From contig NZ_CP074371.1 in the NCBI RefSeq assembly GCF_018362975.1, positions 6,262,001-6,326,000 on the forward strand: a DNA stretch of 64,000 nt, in the 5' to 3' direction. This document shows, piece after piece, positions 25,596 through 34,611 of this stretch. The notes beneath the pieces were generated by a model. That model was not told where the DNA came from. It saw nothing but the letters and a program-made list of their open reading frames with translations, and did not search any database. Source of the DNA: Nocardia tengchongensis (GTDB lineage: Bacteria > Actinomycetota > Actinomycetes > Mycobacteriales > Mycobacteriaceae). Position 1 is the first letter of the stretch; the number at the start of each line of letters is the position of its first letter. Made by a program: the position numbers and the translations under genes.

Positions 25596-27236
25596 ATGCG
25601 CATCACCACAATGAAACTCGTGGCCCTGGCCACCTGCACGACCGCTCTGCTGGCCGGGTGCGGCGGGCGGCCGGAGACCGCCGCCACCGCCATCTCCGAC
25701 TCGAAGTTCCTGGGCCTACCCTCGATGACGTCTGCGGCGGCCGGGCCCGTGGACAGCGCCACCTGGGCGCTGTACCGCGATCCCACCACCATCGATCCGG
25801 CCCTGGCGTTCGACTACCCCGAGAACACCGTCGTCTCGACGCTGTGCGATGCACTGCTGCGTCAGCAACCGGATGGGTCGCTCACCCCCGGGCTGGCGAG
25901 CGAGTATCACTTCGACACACCGACGTCCCTGGTCCTGAAACTGCGTGCCGGCGTGCGTTTCTGGGATGGGCAGCCGCTGACGCCGGCCGATGTCGTGTTC
26001 AGCCTGCAACGCAATCTGGACACGCAGACCGGCGGGTTCTACAGCACCGTGCTGAACCGGATCTCCGCGATCACCGTCGATGGTCCCGACCGGGTCCGGC
26101 TCACGCTGAGCGGCGCCGATTATTGGCTGCCCGGCGAACTCTCGTCCATGGCGGGCGTCATCGTCGAGGAACGGTACGCCCGTGGTCAGGGCCAGCGGTA
26201 CGGCACCCCCGAGGGGGGCGCGATGTGCACCGGGCCCTACAAGCTGGCGGAGTGGACGGCCGGCAAATCGCTGAAAGTGGCGGTCAATCCAGACTATTGG
26301 GATCCATCGCTGAAGCCGATGACCCGCCAGATCGACTTCCGTGGCGTCTCCAACGCGGCCACCTTGACCACCGCCTTGTCGACCGGGGAGATCAGCGGGA
26401 CGTACTTGACCGACACCTCCACGTTCCGGGAACTCGAGCAGATCAAGAACGCACAGATCCATATGGGCCCCTCCGGCGAGACGGAGTTCTTGATTCCGGC
26501 CAATCTCACCGGCGTGCTCGGCGACGTGCGCGTGCGGAAGGCACTGTCGCTGGCCTTCGACCGGAACAGCTTCAGCAACGCGGTCTACGGCGGCAACGCG
26601 GTGGGACCGCGCATGTCCACCAATCCGGGCACGTGGGGTTACGCGAAGGACGCCTTCACCGCGGCATGGAACGCCGCGCCGGAACCCGCACTCGACCTCG
26701 AGCAGGCCAAACAGCTCATCCGTGACGCCGGAGCCGCCGGAAAACCGCTCGTCATCGGCACATCCACCGGTCTGTCGACGGTCAACACCGCGGCCAATGC
26801 CTGGCTGGAGGCCGCCAACGCGATCGGCCTGAATGCCAGCCTGCGCAACGTCTCCCCGCAGAACTACATCAACTTCTTCACCGACGCCCAGGCGCGCGAG
26901 GGTGTCGACGCGTTCAGCACCACGACCTACGGTGACTACGCCGACCCCGCGGCCCTGATCGCCAGCTATACCGAACCCAAAGGCGCGCAGAACTATTCGG
27001 GATACGACAATCCGCAACTGCACGCCGCGCTGGAGCGGGCTCGAACGGCGGCGGATCCGGAGCAGCGAGCGGCGGCGACGATCGAGGCCGACCGGCTGGT
27101 GATGGCCGACCTGCCGTGGATTCCCATGGTGCATCCGGCGCTGTTCCTGATCATGGACAAGAAGCTCACGGGCGCGCCGTCATCCTTCGCCTACATGCAG
27201 GCGCCGTGGCTGGCCAAGCTCGGACAGGGGCAATGA
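25596..27236 (+). CDS. ABC importer substrate-binding lipoprotein (family 5, Opp/Dpp-like)
   Basis: 546 residues from ATG 25596 (GAGGGACG upstream). Lipobox LLAGC with Cys about residue 22. SBP_bac_5 features: WALYRDPTTIDPALAFDYPE near the N-terminus, LVLKLRAGVRFWDGQPLTPA (about 110-130, the family signature region) and VRKALSLAFDRNSF (about 300). It is the first of five transporter genes, with a 1-nt gap to the permease. Co-transcription with agmatine deiminase and amidase suggests import of agmatine, arginine-containing peptides or a similar cation; inferred only from context. Confidence 0.88.
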   Translation: MRITTMKLVALATCTTALLAGCGGRPETAATAISDSKFLGLPSMTSAAAGPVDSATWALYRDPTTIDPALAFDYPENTVVSTLCDALLRQQPDGSLTPGLASEYHFDTPTSLVLKLRAGVRFWDGQPLTPADVVFSLQRNLDTQTGGFYSTVLNRISAITVDGPDRVRLTLSGADYWLPGELSSMAGVIVEERYARGQGQRYGTPEGGAMCTGPYKLAEWTAGKSLKVAVNPDYWDPSLKPMTRQIDFRGVSNAATLTTALSTGEISGTYLTDTSTFRELEQIKNAQIHMGPSGETEFLIPANLTGVLGDVRVRKALSLAFDRNSFSNAVYGGNAVGPRMSTNPGTWGYAKDAFTAAWNAAPEPALDLEQAKQLIRDAGAAGKPLVIGTSTGLSTVNTAANAWLEAANAIGLNASLRNVSPQNYINFFTDAQAREGVDAFSTTTYGDYADPAALIASYTEPKGAQNYSGYDNPQLHAALERARTAADPEQRAAATIEADRLVMADLPWIPMVHPALFLIMDKKLTGAPSSFAYMQAPWLAKLGQGQ

Positions 27237-27237
27237 C

Positions 27238-28185
27238 ATGCGTCGCTTCCTGCTTCGACGCGGCGCGCTGCTGCTCGCGACACTCTTCATCGCCAGCATC
27301 GCCATCTACGCCGCGATGTATCTGGCACCCGGGGATCCCATCGCGGTGCTGACCGGTGGGCGGCAGGTCAGTCCGGAGGCGCGCGCCATCCTGACCGAGC
27401 GCTATCACCTCGCTGATCCACTGCCGGTGCGGTATTGGTACTGGCTGACCTCGGCGCTGCACGGCGATCTCGGCTACTCCATCGGTACCCGGGAAGACGT
27501 GTCGACGCTGATCGCGCAACGCGCGCCGACCACGATGCTGCTGGTGGTCTACACCTCGCTGATCATCGTGGTGGCCGGGATCGGGATCGGTATCCTCAGC
27601 GCCCTCAAGCCCGGTCTGCTCGACACCGCCGCCCTGCTGACCACCACCGTGCTCGCCGCGCTCCCCTCGTTCGTCGCCGCGCTGGCGCTGATCAGCGTCT
27701 TCGCGGTGAAGCTGCACTGGTTCCCGGCCCTGGGCGACGGCGTCGGATTCGCCGACCAGATCAAACATCTCACGCTGCCCGCCGTAGCGCTGGCCTGCTC
27801 GTCGCTGGCGCTGGTCGCCCGCATCACGCGGACGTCGGTGCGCACCGAATCCGCCCGCGAGCACGTCCAGACCGCCATCAGCCGCGGAGTGCCGGCCCGG
27901 CAGATTCTGCGCAAGCACATCCTGCGCAACGCCGCCATTCCCATCACCACCGTCACCGGACTGGCCCTCGCGTCACTGATCGTGCTGGTCTCGATCGTGG
28001 AACAGGCGTTCAACCTCAACGGGCTGGGCTCGAGTTTGGTCACGGCCGCACAGAACAAGGATTTCGCAGTGGTCCAAGCCATTTCGCTACTGATGGTGGT
28101 GGCGTTCGTGATCGTCAACAGTGTCGTCGACTTCCTCTACGCACTGCTCGATCCGCGAGTCAGCCTCGGAACGGCGGCGGTATGA
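27238..28185 (+). CDS. ABC permease, OppB/DppB type
   Basis: 315 residues, six membrane segments, with the typical N-terminal anchor and long first loop (MYLAPGDPIAVLTGG). The EAA-like loop lies at about 200-225 (REHVQTAISRGVPARQILRK). It directly follows the binding protein and overlaps the next permease by ATGA. Confidence 0.88.
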   Translation: MRRFLLRRGALLLATLFIASIAIYAAMYLAPGDPIAVLTGGRQVSPEARAILTERYHLADPLPVRYWYWLTSALHGDLGYSIGTREDVSTLIAQRAPTTMLLVVYTSLIIVVAGIGIGILSALKPGLLDTAALLTTTVLAALPSFVAALALISVFAVKLHWFPALGDGVGFADQIKHLTLPAVALACSSLALVARITRTSVRTESAREHVQTAISRGVPARQILRKHILRNAAIPITTVTGLALASLIVLVSIVEQAFNLNGLGSSLVTAAQNKDFAVVQAISLLMVVAFVIVNSVVDFLYALLDPRVSLGTAAV

Positions 28186-29069
28186 CCATCACCTCCGGGC
28201 AGCTGCCCGTCTCCGGAACCGGCATCGCGCCGGTTCGCCGGTGGAAGCTTCCGCGGCTGCGCGGCGTGGGCTGGATCGGCTACGTCAGCGCGGCGATCAT
28301 CGTGCTGGCGATCCTCATCGCCGTGTTCGGACCACTGCTGGCGCCGTTCCCGCCGAACCAGAGCGACCTGTCCCGCGCCTTCGTCGGCAGCACCGGCTCG
28401 CATCCCCTGGGATTCGACTCCCAGGGCCGAGACCTGCTGTCCCGGCTGCTCGTCGGCGCACGTTCGTCCATGCTCGGCGCCTTCATCGTCATCGTGATCT
28501 CGATCGCCGGCGGCACCGCGCTCGCGGTGATCGCCGCCTGGCGGCGCGGCTGGACCGACAGCGTCATCTCCTCGGGCTCGGATCTCGTCTTCGCGTTCCC
28601 GGGTCTGCTGCTCGCGGTCCTCGGCGCGGCGGTCTTCGGCCCCAGTCAGTGGTCGGCCGCACTCGCGCTGGCCGTCGCGTACACCCCCTACGTCGCGAGG
28701 ATCGTTCGCGGGGCGGCGTTGCGCGAACGATCGCTGCCCTATATCGAGGCGCTCGAAGTGCAGGGCAGCAGCGCCTGGTCCATCGCGATCCGGCATCTCA
28801 TCCCCAATATCGCGCCGTTGCTGGTCGCCCAGGCCACCATCCTTTTCGGTTGGGCTGCACTCGATCTCGCAGCGGTCTCATTCCTCGGGCTCGGCGTCCA
28901 GCCGCCGCAAGCGGATTGGGGCGTCATGGTGTCGGAGGGTGAAACCGGTGTGCTGCAAGGCTTTCCCGCCGAATCGATGATCGCGGGCACCGCCCTCGTG
29001 CTGGTCATCGTCTCCTTCAACATCCTCGGTGAACGCCTCAACGACAAGCAGGGCAAGGACCACTCATGA
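28182..29069 (+). CDS. ABC permease, OppC/DppC type
   Basis: 295 residues from ATG 28182, overlapping the previous stop. Typical OppC motifs: HPLGFDSQGRDLLSRLLVGA at about 70-90 and the EAA loop ALRERSLPYIEALEVQGSSA with HLIPN at about 185-210. Five or six membrane segments. It pairs with the OppB-type permease upstream. Confidence 0.88.
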   Translation: MTITSGQLPVSGTGIAPVRRWKLPRLRGVGWIGYVSAAIIVLAILIAVFGPLLAPFPPNQSDLSRAFVGSTGSHPLGFDSQGRDLLSRLLVGARSSMLGAFIVIVISIAGGTALAVIAAWRRGWTDSVISSGSDLVFAFPGLLLAVLGAAVFGPSQWSAALALAVAYTPYVARIVRGAALRERSLPYIEALEVQGSSAWSIAIRHLIPNIAPLLVAQATILFGWAALDLAAVSFLGLGVQPPQADWGVMVSEGETGVLQGFPAESMIAGTALVLVIVSFNILGERLNDKQGKDHS

Positions 29070-30114
29070 CCGCCGCCATCCCCCACGCCGTATCCGGGTC
29101 GCACCGTCCGGCGGCCACGGTCGCCGAGAAGCCCTTGGTCGCGATCGACGGGCTGAATCTGACCCTCGACGTCCGGGGCCAGAAACGCCAAGTCCTGCGC
29201 GATGTCTCACTGACCATCCAACGCGGCGAAGCGCTCGGACTCGTCGGCGAATCCGGCGCCGGCAAATCCATGATGCTGCGGACGCTCGCCCGACTGCTGC
29301 CGGATCGCGCCCGGACCACGGGGAGTATCCGGTTCGACGGTCAGGATCTGCTGGCGCTGCGCGGAGAAGCGTTGCGCCGCAAGCGCAGCGATATGGCGGT
29401 GATCTTCCAGGACCCCCGGGCGTACATCAATCCCGTCCGGCGCATCGGCGACTTCCTCACCGAACAGCTGCGCACGGTCGGCCGTGTCGACCGGCACGAG
29501 GCGACCCGGCGCGCGCAGCGCATGCTGTCGGAGGTCGGCATCACCGAGACCGCCCGCAGGATGCGGCAGTATCCCGGCGACCTCTCCGGCGGCATGCTGC
29601 AACGCGTCATGATCGCCGCCGCGCTGCTCGGCGAACCCAAGCTCATTCTCGCCGACGAGCCCACCACGGCCCTCGACGTGACCACCCAGTCGGAGGTGAT
29701 GGCGATCCTGGACGAGCTGCGCCACGACGCCGGCGTCTCCCTGCTGTTCATCACCCACGACCTGGATCTCGCCGCCGCCGTCTGCGACCGGACCGCGGTG
29801 ATGTACGCGGGCCAGATCGTCGAGTCCCGCGAATCCGAAGCGCTGCACCACCATCCACGACACCCCTACACCGCGGCGCTGGCGGGGGCACGTCCCGACC
29901 TCGAGCGACCGCGGGCCCGTTTGGCCGCGATACCCGGTCGGCCGATCGGAGCCTGGGAGGCGGACCCGAGCTGCGCGTTCGCCGAACGCTGCCCGCACCG
30001 CTGCCGAGCTGCACCGAATCGGGCCCGGTGCCCTTGACCTTCGAATCCGGCGACGCCGTGCGGTGCCTGCGCGCCGCCGACCTCGAACCCCACCTGCGAG
30101 GAGAGACCGAATGA
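29066..30114 (+). CDS. ABC ATP-binding protein, OppD/DppD type, frameshift near C-terminus
   Basis: Starts at ATG 29066, overlapping the permease stop. Walker A GESGAGKS, signature LSGGMLQRV, Walker B LILADEPTTALD, H-loop ITHDLDLA. The C-terminal oligopeptide/dipeptide (HPYTAAL...CPHRC) region breaks near 30004. Restoring one base gives SCTESGPVPLTFESGDAVRC, and the protein ends at 30114, where it overlaps the next gene by ATGA. The Cys residues of the restored tail match the family's Fe-S-like Cys pattern. Confidence 0.85.
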
Positions 30115-30935
30115 CCGAACCCGCACTGCGAGTCTCCGGACTGTGCAAGAACTTCGGCTCCTTCGCCGCGGTCACCGACGTGTCCTTCGAGGTGGAGGCC
30201 GGTTCCTCGATCGGCATCGTCGGAGAGTCGGGATCGGGCAAGACGACCGTCGCCCGCATGATCATCGGGCTCGAGCAGCCGAGCTCCGGCAGCATCAGCT
30301 GCTGCGGCAGCGACCGCTCCCGCCCCTCCCGCTCCACCCGGGCTCGTCGCGAACGAGCCCGGCAGGCGCAGATGGTGTTCCAGGACCCCTACACGAGCCT
30401 CGACCCGCAGCGAACGGTCCGGCAGACCCTCACCGAGGCCGTGCAGCTGCACAAATCCCCGGCCACATCCACCGCCGATCGCGTCCAGCAGCTCGCGGAC
30501 ATGGTGGCCCTGGACGCACGCCTGCTCGCCTCGCTGCCCGCGCACCTGTCGGGCGGCCAGCGCCAGCGCGTCGCGATCGCCCGCGCGCTCGCCGCCGATC
30601 CCAGAGTGCTCGTGCTAGACGAAGCCGTTGCGGCCCTGGATGTATCCATCCAGGCGCAGATCCTCAACCTGCTCGACGACATTCGGGAGTCCACGGGAAT
30701 CTCCTGCGTCTTCATCACCCACGACTTGGCGGTCGTCCGCCAAGTCACCGAACAGAGCATCGTCATGCAGGCCGGGCGCATAGTCGAGGCCGGACCTACC
30801 GACGACCTGCTCCGTCATCCCGAGCACCCCTACACCCGAGCACTGCTCGACAGCGTCCCCCGGCCCGGCTGGCGACCGCGCCGCCGTGAAGGCCGACTCG
30901 CCGCACCAACGATCCCCGCTCCCGATCGCCGCTGA
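30111..30935 (+). CDS. ABC ATP-binding protein, OppF/DppF type
   Basis: 274 residues from ATG 30111. Walker A GESGSGKT (about residues 42-49), signature LSGGQRQRV, Walker B VLVLDEAVAALD, then ITHDLAVVRQ. The Pro of the usual DEP is replaced by Ala, a variant I recall from DppF-type proteins. The C-terminal Cys-containing extension is absent. It is the last gene of the run that began at 23512. Confidence 0.87.
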   Translation: MTEPALRVSGLCKNFGSFAAVTDVSFEVEAGSSIGIVGESGSGKTTVARMIIGLEQPSSGSISCCGSDRSRPSRSTRARRERARQAQMVFQDPYTSLDPQRTVRQTLTEAVQLHKSPATSTADRVQQLADMVALDARLLASLPAHLSGGQRQRVAIARALAADPRVLVLDEAVAALDVSIQAQILNLLDDIRESTGISCVFITHDLAVVRQVTEQSIVMQAGRIVEAGPTDDLLRHPEHPYTRALLDSVPRPGWRPRRREGRLAAPTIPAPDRR

Positions 30936-31048
30936 ACACGCCGTGCATCAATCGATTTCAGACCGCGCAGCGAACTCAGAGGCGGCCATTGCGGCACGTG
31001 AATGCGGTGTGGATCTGGTCGCGTAGACCTGGCGTCGATAATCGATGG

Positions 31049-31672
31049 GTGCCCCAACCTGTGTCCTTCGCCAGCAAACCCAACCTGACAGGACCCACGG
31101 TGTCGCTGCGGCCCTTCACCGCTGCCGACGTCGATGCCATGCGCGCGATGCTGCGTGACCCGCACGTCCGCCGACTCACCGGAAGCGTCCACGACGAAGC
31201 GGCTGCACTCGAAGCAGAGGACTCCTTCGAACTGGACCGCTTGCGCCAGTGGTACCTGACGCGCAGCGATCAGTCCGACCGCCTCGACCTCGCGATCATC
31301 GATGCCGCCACCGGAGAATGCGTGGGCGAGGTCGTCCTCAATCAATGGGATCCCGGCAATCAGAGCTGCAACTTCCGCATCCTTCTCGGTCCGGCCGGTC
31401 AAGACCGAGGATTCGGCACCGAGGCCACCCGTCTGATCGTCGGATACGGATTCGAAAGCCTGCTCCTGCACCGGATTTCCCTCGAGGTGTACGCCTTCAA
31501 TCCCCGTGCGAGGCACGTCTATGAAAAGGTCGGATTTCGCGCCGAAGGCACTCGCCGAGATGCGTTCCGCTACGAAGGCACCTGGATCGACGCCATCCTG
31601 ATGTCGATGCTCGCACCCGAATGGGCGACCCACCGCGGCCACCCGAACAGTTGCCGGCACACCGAACACTGA
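31049..31672 (+). CDS. GNAT family N-acetyltransferase (RimJ-like)
   Basis: 207 residues from GTG 31049. A GATAAT -10 element at 31037-31042 lies only 6 nt before the GTG, which fits a leaderless transcript; a longer in-frame start (TTG 30989) lacks support. GNAT motifs: VSLRPFTAADVDAMRAML near the start, QDRGFGTEATRLIVGYGF (acetyl-CoA loop) and LHRISLEVYAFNPRARHVYE with KVGF. It resembles acetyltransferases acting on ribosomal proteins, antibiotics or small amines. Adjacent to the agmatine region, but with its own promoter. Confidence 0.8.
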   Translation: MPQPVSFASKPNLTGPTVSLRPFTAADVDAMRAMLRDPHVRRLTGSVHDEAAALEAEDSFELDRLRQWYLTRSDQSDRLDLAIIDAATGECVGEVVLNQWDPGNQSCNFRILLGPAGQDRGFGTEATRLIVGYGFESLLLHRISLEVYAFNPRARHVYEKVGFRAEGTRRDAFRYEGTWIDAILMSMLAPEWATHRGHPNSCRHTEH

Positions 31673-31726
31673 CAACTCCAACGACGATGCGAGGTGCTAC
31701 GACGCAGTGCCGGCCACCACGTCCCG

Positions 31727-31972
31727 CTACTCGCCTGGAACCGGGGTAACGACTTCGGACGGGTACTCGGTCGTCTGGACCGTGTACCCGTCCCGGTGCT
31801 CCTGCTCTTCCCCCGTAGGGACCAGCAGGTAGATGACTGTGCCGATCAGCGCGGCAAGAACAGCCATGCTCGAGATGACCGCGACCGTTCGACGCCGGCG
31901 TCGCGGCGGTGGCGCGTTCAGATGCCCGGCCAGCTGGTCCCCCCCGGATAGGGGCGAGCACCCGTCAGGCAC
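31727..31972 (-). CDS. Small single-pass membrane protein
   Basis: 81 residues from GTG 31972; the N-terminal 15 residues are uncertain because another frame gives a more usual composition here. A Pro/Arg-rich cytosolic part (NAPPPRRRRRTVA) precedes one membrane helix (VISSMAVLAALIGTVIYLLV) and a short acidic exterior. Operator copy 6 lies directly upstream, so it may belong to the deiminase regulon. No family recognised. Confidence 0.5.
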   Translation of the reverse strand: MPDGCSPLSGGDQLAGHLNAPPPRRRRRTVAVISSMAVLAALIGTVIYLLVPTGEEQEHRDGYTVQTTEYPSEVVTPVPGE

Positions 31973-31976
31973 TCGT

Positions 31977-31994
31977 GGACTGAACTTTCAGTCA
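31977..31994 (-). promoter_or_regulatory. TetR-type operator copy 6 (upstream of small membrane protein)
   Basis: GGACTGA-ACTT-TCAGTCA, one mismatch to the consensus, five nucleotides upstream of the small membrane protein start codon. Confidence 0.6.
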
Positions 31995-32056
31995 GGACCG
32001 AGTGTAGCGGCATGCCCGGTCGCCGATCGCAGCGACCGGGCTGCGCTCGGCCGCCC

Positions 32057-33421
32057 TCAGACCAGACTGCGTTGCGCCACGATGGCGGCGGCGACCGCCT
32101 GTCCCATCCGGATCGCACCGTCGACATGCTGGAAGCCGTGGCCCGCGAGGTCCGAGCAGGCGAAGTGCATGGGGCCGATCGGGTCGCGGTGATCGTGGCC
32201 GTAGCGGGTCATGCCGCCGAGGTCGAAGCTGACGCCGTAGGCGCCGCGGGTCCACTCCTCCGAGCCCCAATCGGATTCGTAGAAGACGACCGGATCGGCG
32301 GCCTCCGGACCCAGGTAGCGCACCAGACAGTCGAGCGCGGCCCGCTTGCGCTCGGCGGGACCCATCGCGAAGTAGGCGTCCGCCTGTTCGTGGGCGATGA
32401 ATCCCACCATGGCGCCGTTGTCCGCACCGTGGTTGGTGTTGTCGTACACCTCGGACACGATGTCGGTGTCGCTGAAACCGGTTCCGGACAAACCCTTTTC
32501 ACGCCAGAACGGCGTGTCGTACACCGCGTGCACCTTGACCACGAATCCGAAGGACATGTGCTGGTACATCTGGTGCCGGCGGCGCGGCAGCGGCGGGTCG
32601 AAGCTGATCGCGGAGTACAGGTTGGGCGGCACCGCCAGCACCACCCGGTCCGCGCGCACCTCGAGATCGCCGTCGGCGAAGACCGTGACACCCGCGTCGG
32701 ACCACTGCACCCGGCGCACCGGCGCGCCCAGGTGCACGTCCGCGCCCAGCGAGGCGGCCAGGCGCTGCGAAACCTGTTGCATCCCACCGATCACCCGCTT
32801 GTCGAGCATGAAGGTGTCGGTGGCCAGCGCGGTGTAGGAGCCCTGGGCGGCGGCCATGTGCAGTGCCTGCAGGGCGGAGAAGGTGTGCGCGGGCTTGGTC
32901 AGCATGGCGCCGGCGACGAAGAACGACACCGTCTCCCGGGCGTACTCGTTGTCGGACTGGCGCTCCAGCCAGATGCTGAACGGCACCGAATCCAGTTCCG
33001 CCGCGCGCGGATGCGCCCACGGGGCCTCCGCGCCCACCTCGGCCGCGAGGTCGTCCAGCAGCGCGATGAGGCGATTGATCTCGGCGGCGGTCTCGGCGGG
33101 CGCGGGGAACCCTTCGCCGACGAACTGCTGCCGGGTGCCGTCCGCGGCCAGGTAGACCGATTCGCCGTCGCGGTAGCGGGAGAAGGTCTCCAGTCCCAGC
33201 TCGCGCACCAGGGCCAGCGCGGCGGTGTGGTGCGGGGACAGCCACTGGCCGCCGATCTCGATCATGGCGTTGTCGATGTCGCCGGTCCAGGTCCGGCCGC
33301 CGACCCGGTCCCGGGCCTCGAGGACCGCGACCGTCAGGCCGGACTTCCGCAGTTCTGTCGCGGCGGTCAGGCCGGACGGTCCGGCACCCACGATCACGAC
33401 GTCTCGACTGATGACAGCCAC
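32057..33421 (-). CDS. puo: Putrescine oxidase (flavin amine oxidase)
   Basis: 454 residues from GTG 33421 with AAGGAG 6 nt upstream. N-terminal FAD dinucleotide fold VVIVGAGPSGLTAATELRKS (about residues 8-27) with EARDRVGGRTWTG following. The protein matches bacterial putrescine oxidases in length and along its whole sequence (YRDGESVY, FVVKVHAVYDTPFWRE, RGAYGVSFDLGGMTRYG near the FAD-proximal C-terminus, GHGFQHVDGAIRMGQ). Reaction: putrescine + O2 + H2O to 4-aminobutanal + NH3 + H2O2. It is the last gene of the minus-strand cluster beginning at 41629, and 4-aminobutanal is the substrate of the dehydrogenase encoded at 40199. Confidence 0.88.
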   Translation of the reverse strand: MAVISRDVVIVGAGPSGLTAATELRKSGLTVAVLEARDRVGGRTWTGDIDNAMIEIGGQWLSPHHTAALALVRELGLETFSRYRDGESVYLAADGTRQQFVGEGFPAPAETAAEINRLIALLDDLAAEVGAEAPWAHPRAAELDSVPFSIWLERQSDNEYARETVSFFVAGAMLTKPAHTFSALQALHMAAAQGSYTALATDTFMLDKRVIGGMQQVSQRLAASLGADVHLGAPVRRVQWSDAGVTVFADGDLEVRADRVVLAVPPNLYSAISFDPPLPRRRHQMYQHMSFGFVVKVHAVYDTPFWREKGLSGTGFSDTDIVSEVYDNTNHGADNGAMVGFIAHEQADAYFAMGPAERKRAALDCLVRYLGPEAADPVVFYESDWGSEEWTRGAYGVSFDLGGMTRYGHDHRDPIGPMHFACSDLAGHGFQHVDGAIRMGQAVAAAIVAQRSLV

Positions 33422-33445
33422 GAGAGCTCCTTAACCAGTTCTTTC

Positions 33446-33464
33446 CCTTCGGATAGCCCGAAGG
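33446..33464 (-). terminator. Small hairpin between deiminase 5 and putrescine oxidase
   Basis: CCTTCGG-ATAGC-CCGAAGG, a 7-bp stem 25 nt before the oxidase start. It may attenuate transcription inside the operon; no T tract. Confidence 0.3.
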
Positions 33465-33576
33465 TTGCTATTTCAGTATGTGTGGGCGGTCACGATCATG
33501 CCCGCGCCGTTTCGGAGCGCCGACCCGCCCCTCATTCGCCAGAGTGGCGTGACAGGTCGGCGCGGTGAACGGTCCG

Positions 33577-34611
33577 CTAGCGGCCGGCGGCGACGGGCAG
33601 CGGTTCGTTCTGGGTGATGCAGTGGATGCCGCCGCCGCGGGCGAAGATCGGCCGCGCGTCGACGGTGACGATGGCGCGGCCGGGATAGACCTCGGCCAGC
33701 AAGGCGGCCGCCGCCGCGTCGTTCGGGTCGTCGAACCCGCACAGGATGACCGCACCGTTGCACACGTAGTGGTTGATGTAGCTGTAGTCGACGAAACCCT
33801 CCTCGTCGCGCAGCGTGCGCGGCGCGGGCACCGGGACGACCTCGAAAGGTTGTCCGGTGGAGGATGTTTCGGCGGACAGCTGTTTCATGAGCTCGACACT
33901 GAGGTCATGATCGGGATGTTCGCGGTCGCGCTGGTCGTGCACCAGCACCACGCCCGGCGCGGGCAGTGCCGCCACGATGTCGGAGTGACCTCGGGTGCCG
34001 AATCGCTGCGAATCCCGCCACAGCCCGCGCGGCAGCCAGATCGCGGTGTCGACGCCGATGGTGCGGCGCAACTCGGCCTCGACCTCGGCCTTGGTCAGTC
34101 CGGGGTTGCGGAACGGATCCAGTTGCACGGTCTCGGTGAGAATGACCGTCCCGGCGCCGTCGACCTGGATGCCGCCGCCCTCGTTCACCAGCGGCGAATC
34201 GATGACCGGGACCCCGGCGGCCGCGGCGACCGCCTTGCCGATCTCGCTGTCGTGGTCCCAGCGGGCCCAATCCTGTTGGCCCCAGCCGTTGAACACCCAG
34301 TCCACGGCCGCCACGGAACCGTCCGCGGCGTGCACGAAGGTCGGCCCGATGTCGCGCATCCAGGCGTCGTCGAGCGGGGCTTCGACGATGTCGATCGCGG
34401 CGGAGAGGGTCCGCCGCGCCTCGCCGACGTCGGCCGGATCGACGATCATGGTCACCGGTTCGAACTCGGCCACCGCGTGCGCGACGGCCGTCCACGCGGC
34501 GCGCGCCTCGTCGACCGCCTCGGGGGTCGCCGTGATCTCCGAACCCGCCGGCGGGAAGGCCATCCAGGTTCTGCGGTGCGGCCCGTGTTCGGCGGGCATG
34601 CGCCAGCTCAT
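33577..34611 (-). CDS. aguA: Agmatine deiminase 5
   Basis: 344 residues from ATG 34611, overlapping the preceding amidase stop (TGATG). SWRMPAEHGPHRRTWMAFPP, AWMRDIGPTFVHA, VNEGGGIQVDGAGT and GGGIHCITQNEP (Cys near the C-terminus) are intact. The His/Asp motif reads RGHSDIVAAL instead of DGHTDFYARF, so this copy is the most diverged in the active site but keeps the His and Asp. Cytosolic, encoded directly after amidase 2. The pair probably performs consecutive steps; a slightly different guanidino substrate is possible. Confidence 0.85.
   Translation of the reverse strand: MSWRMPAEHGPHRRTWMAFPPAGSEITATPEAVDEARAAWTAVAHAVAEFEPVTMIVDPADVGEARRTLSAAIDIVEAPLDDAWMRDIGPTFVHAADGSVAAVDWVFNGWGQQDWARWDHDSEIGKAVAAAAGVPVIDSPLVNEGGGIQVDGAGTVILTETVQLDPFRNPGLTKAEVEAELRRTIGVDTAIWLPRGLWRDSQRFGTRGHSDIVAALPAPGVVLVHDQRDREHPDHDLSVELMKQLSAETSSTGQPFEVVPVPAPRTLRDEEGFVDYSYINHYVCNGAVILCGFDDPNDAAAAALLAEVYPGRAIVTVDARPIFARGGGIHCITQNEPLPVAAGR

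Noticed and set aside
31049..31672. Agmatine-specific acetyltransferase
   Set aside because: The sequence is a general GNAT/RimJ-like enzyme with an independent leaderless promoter and no operator copy. Position beside the array alone does not support the specificity.
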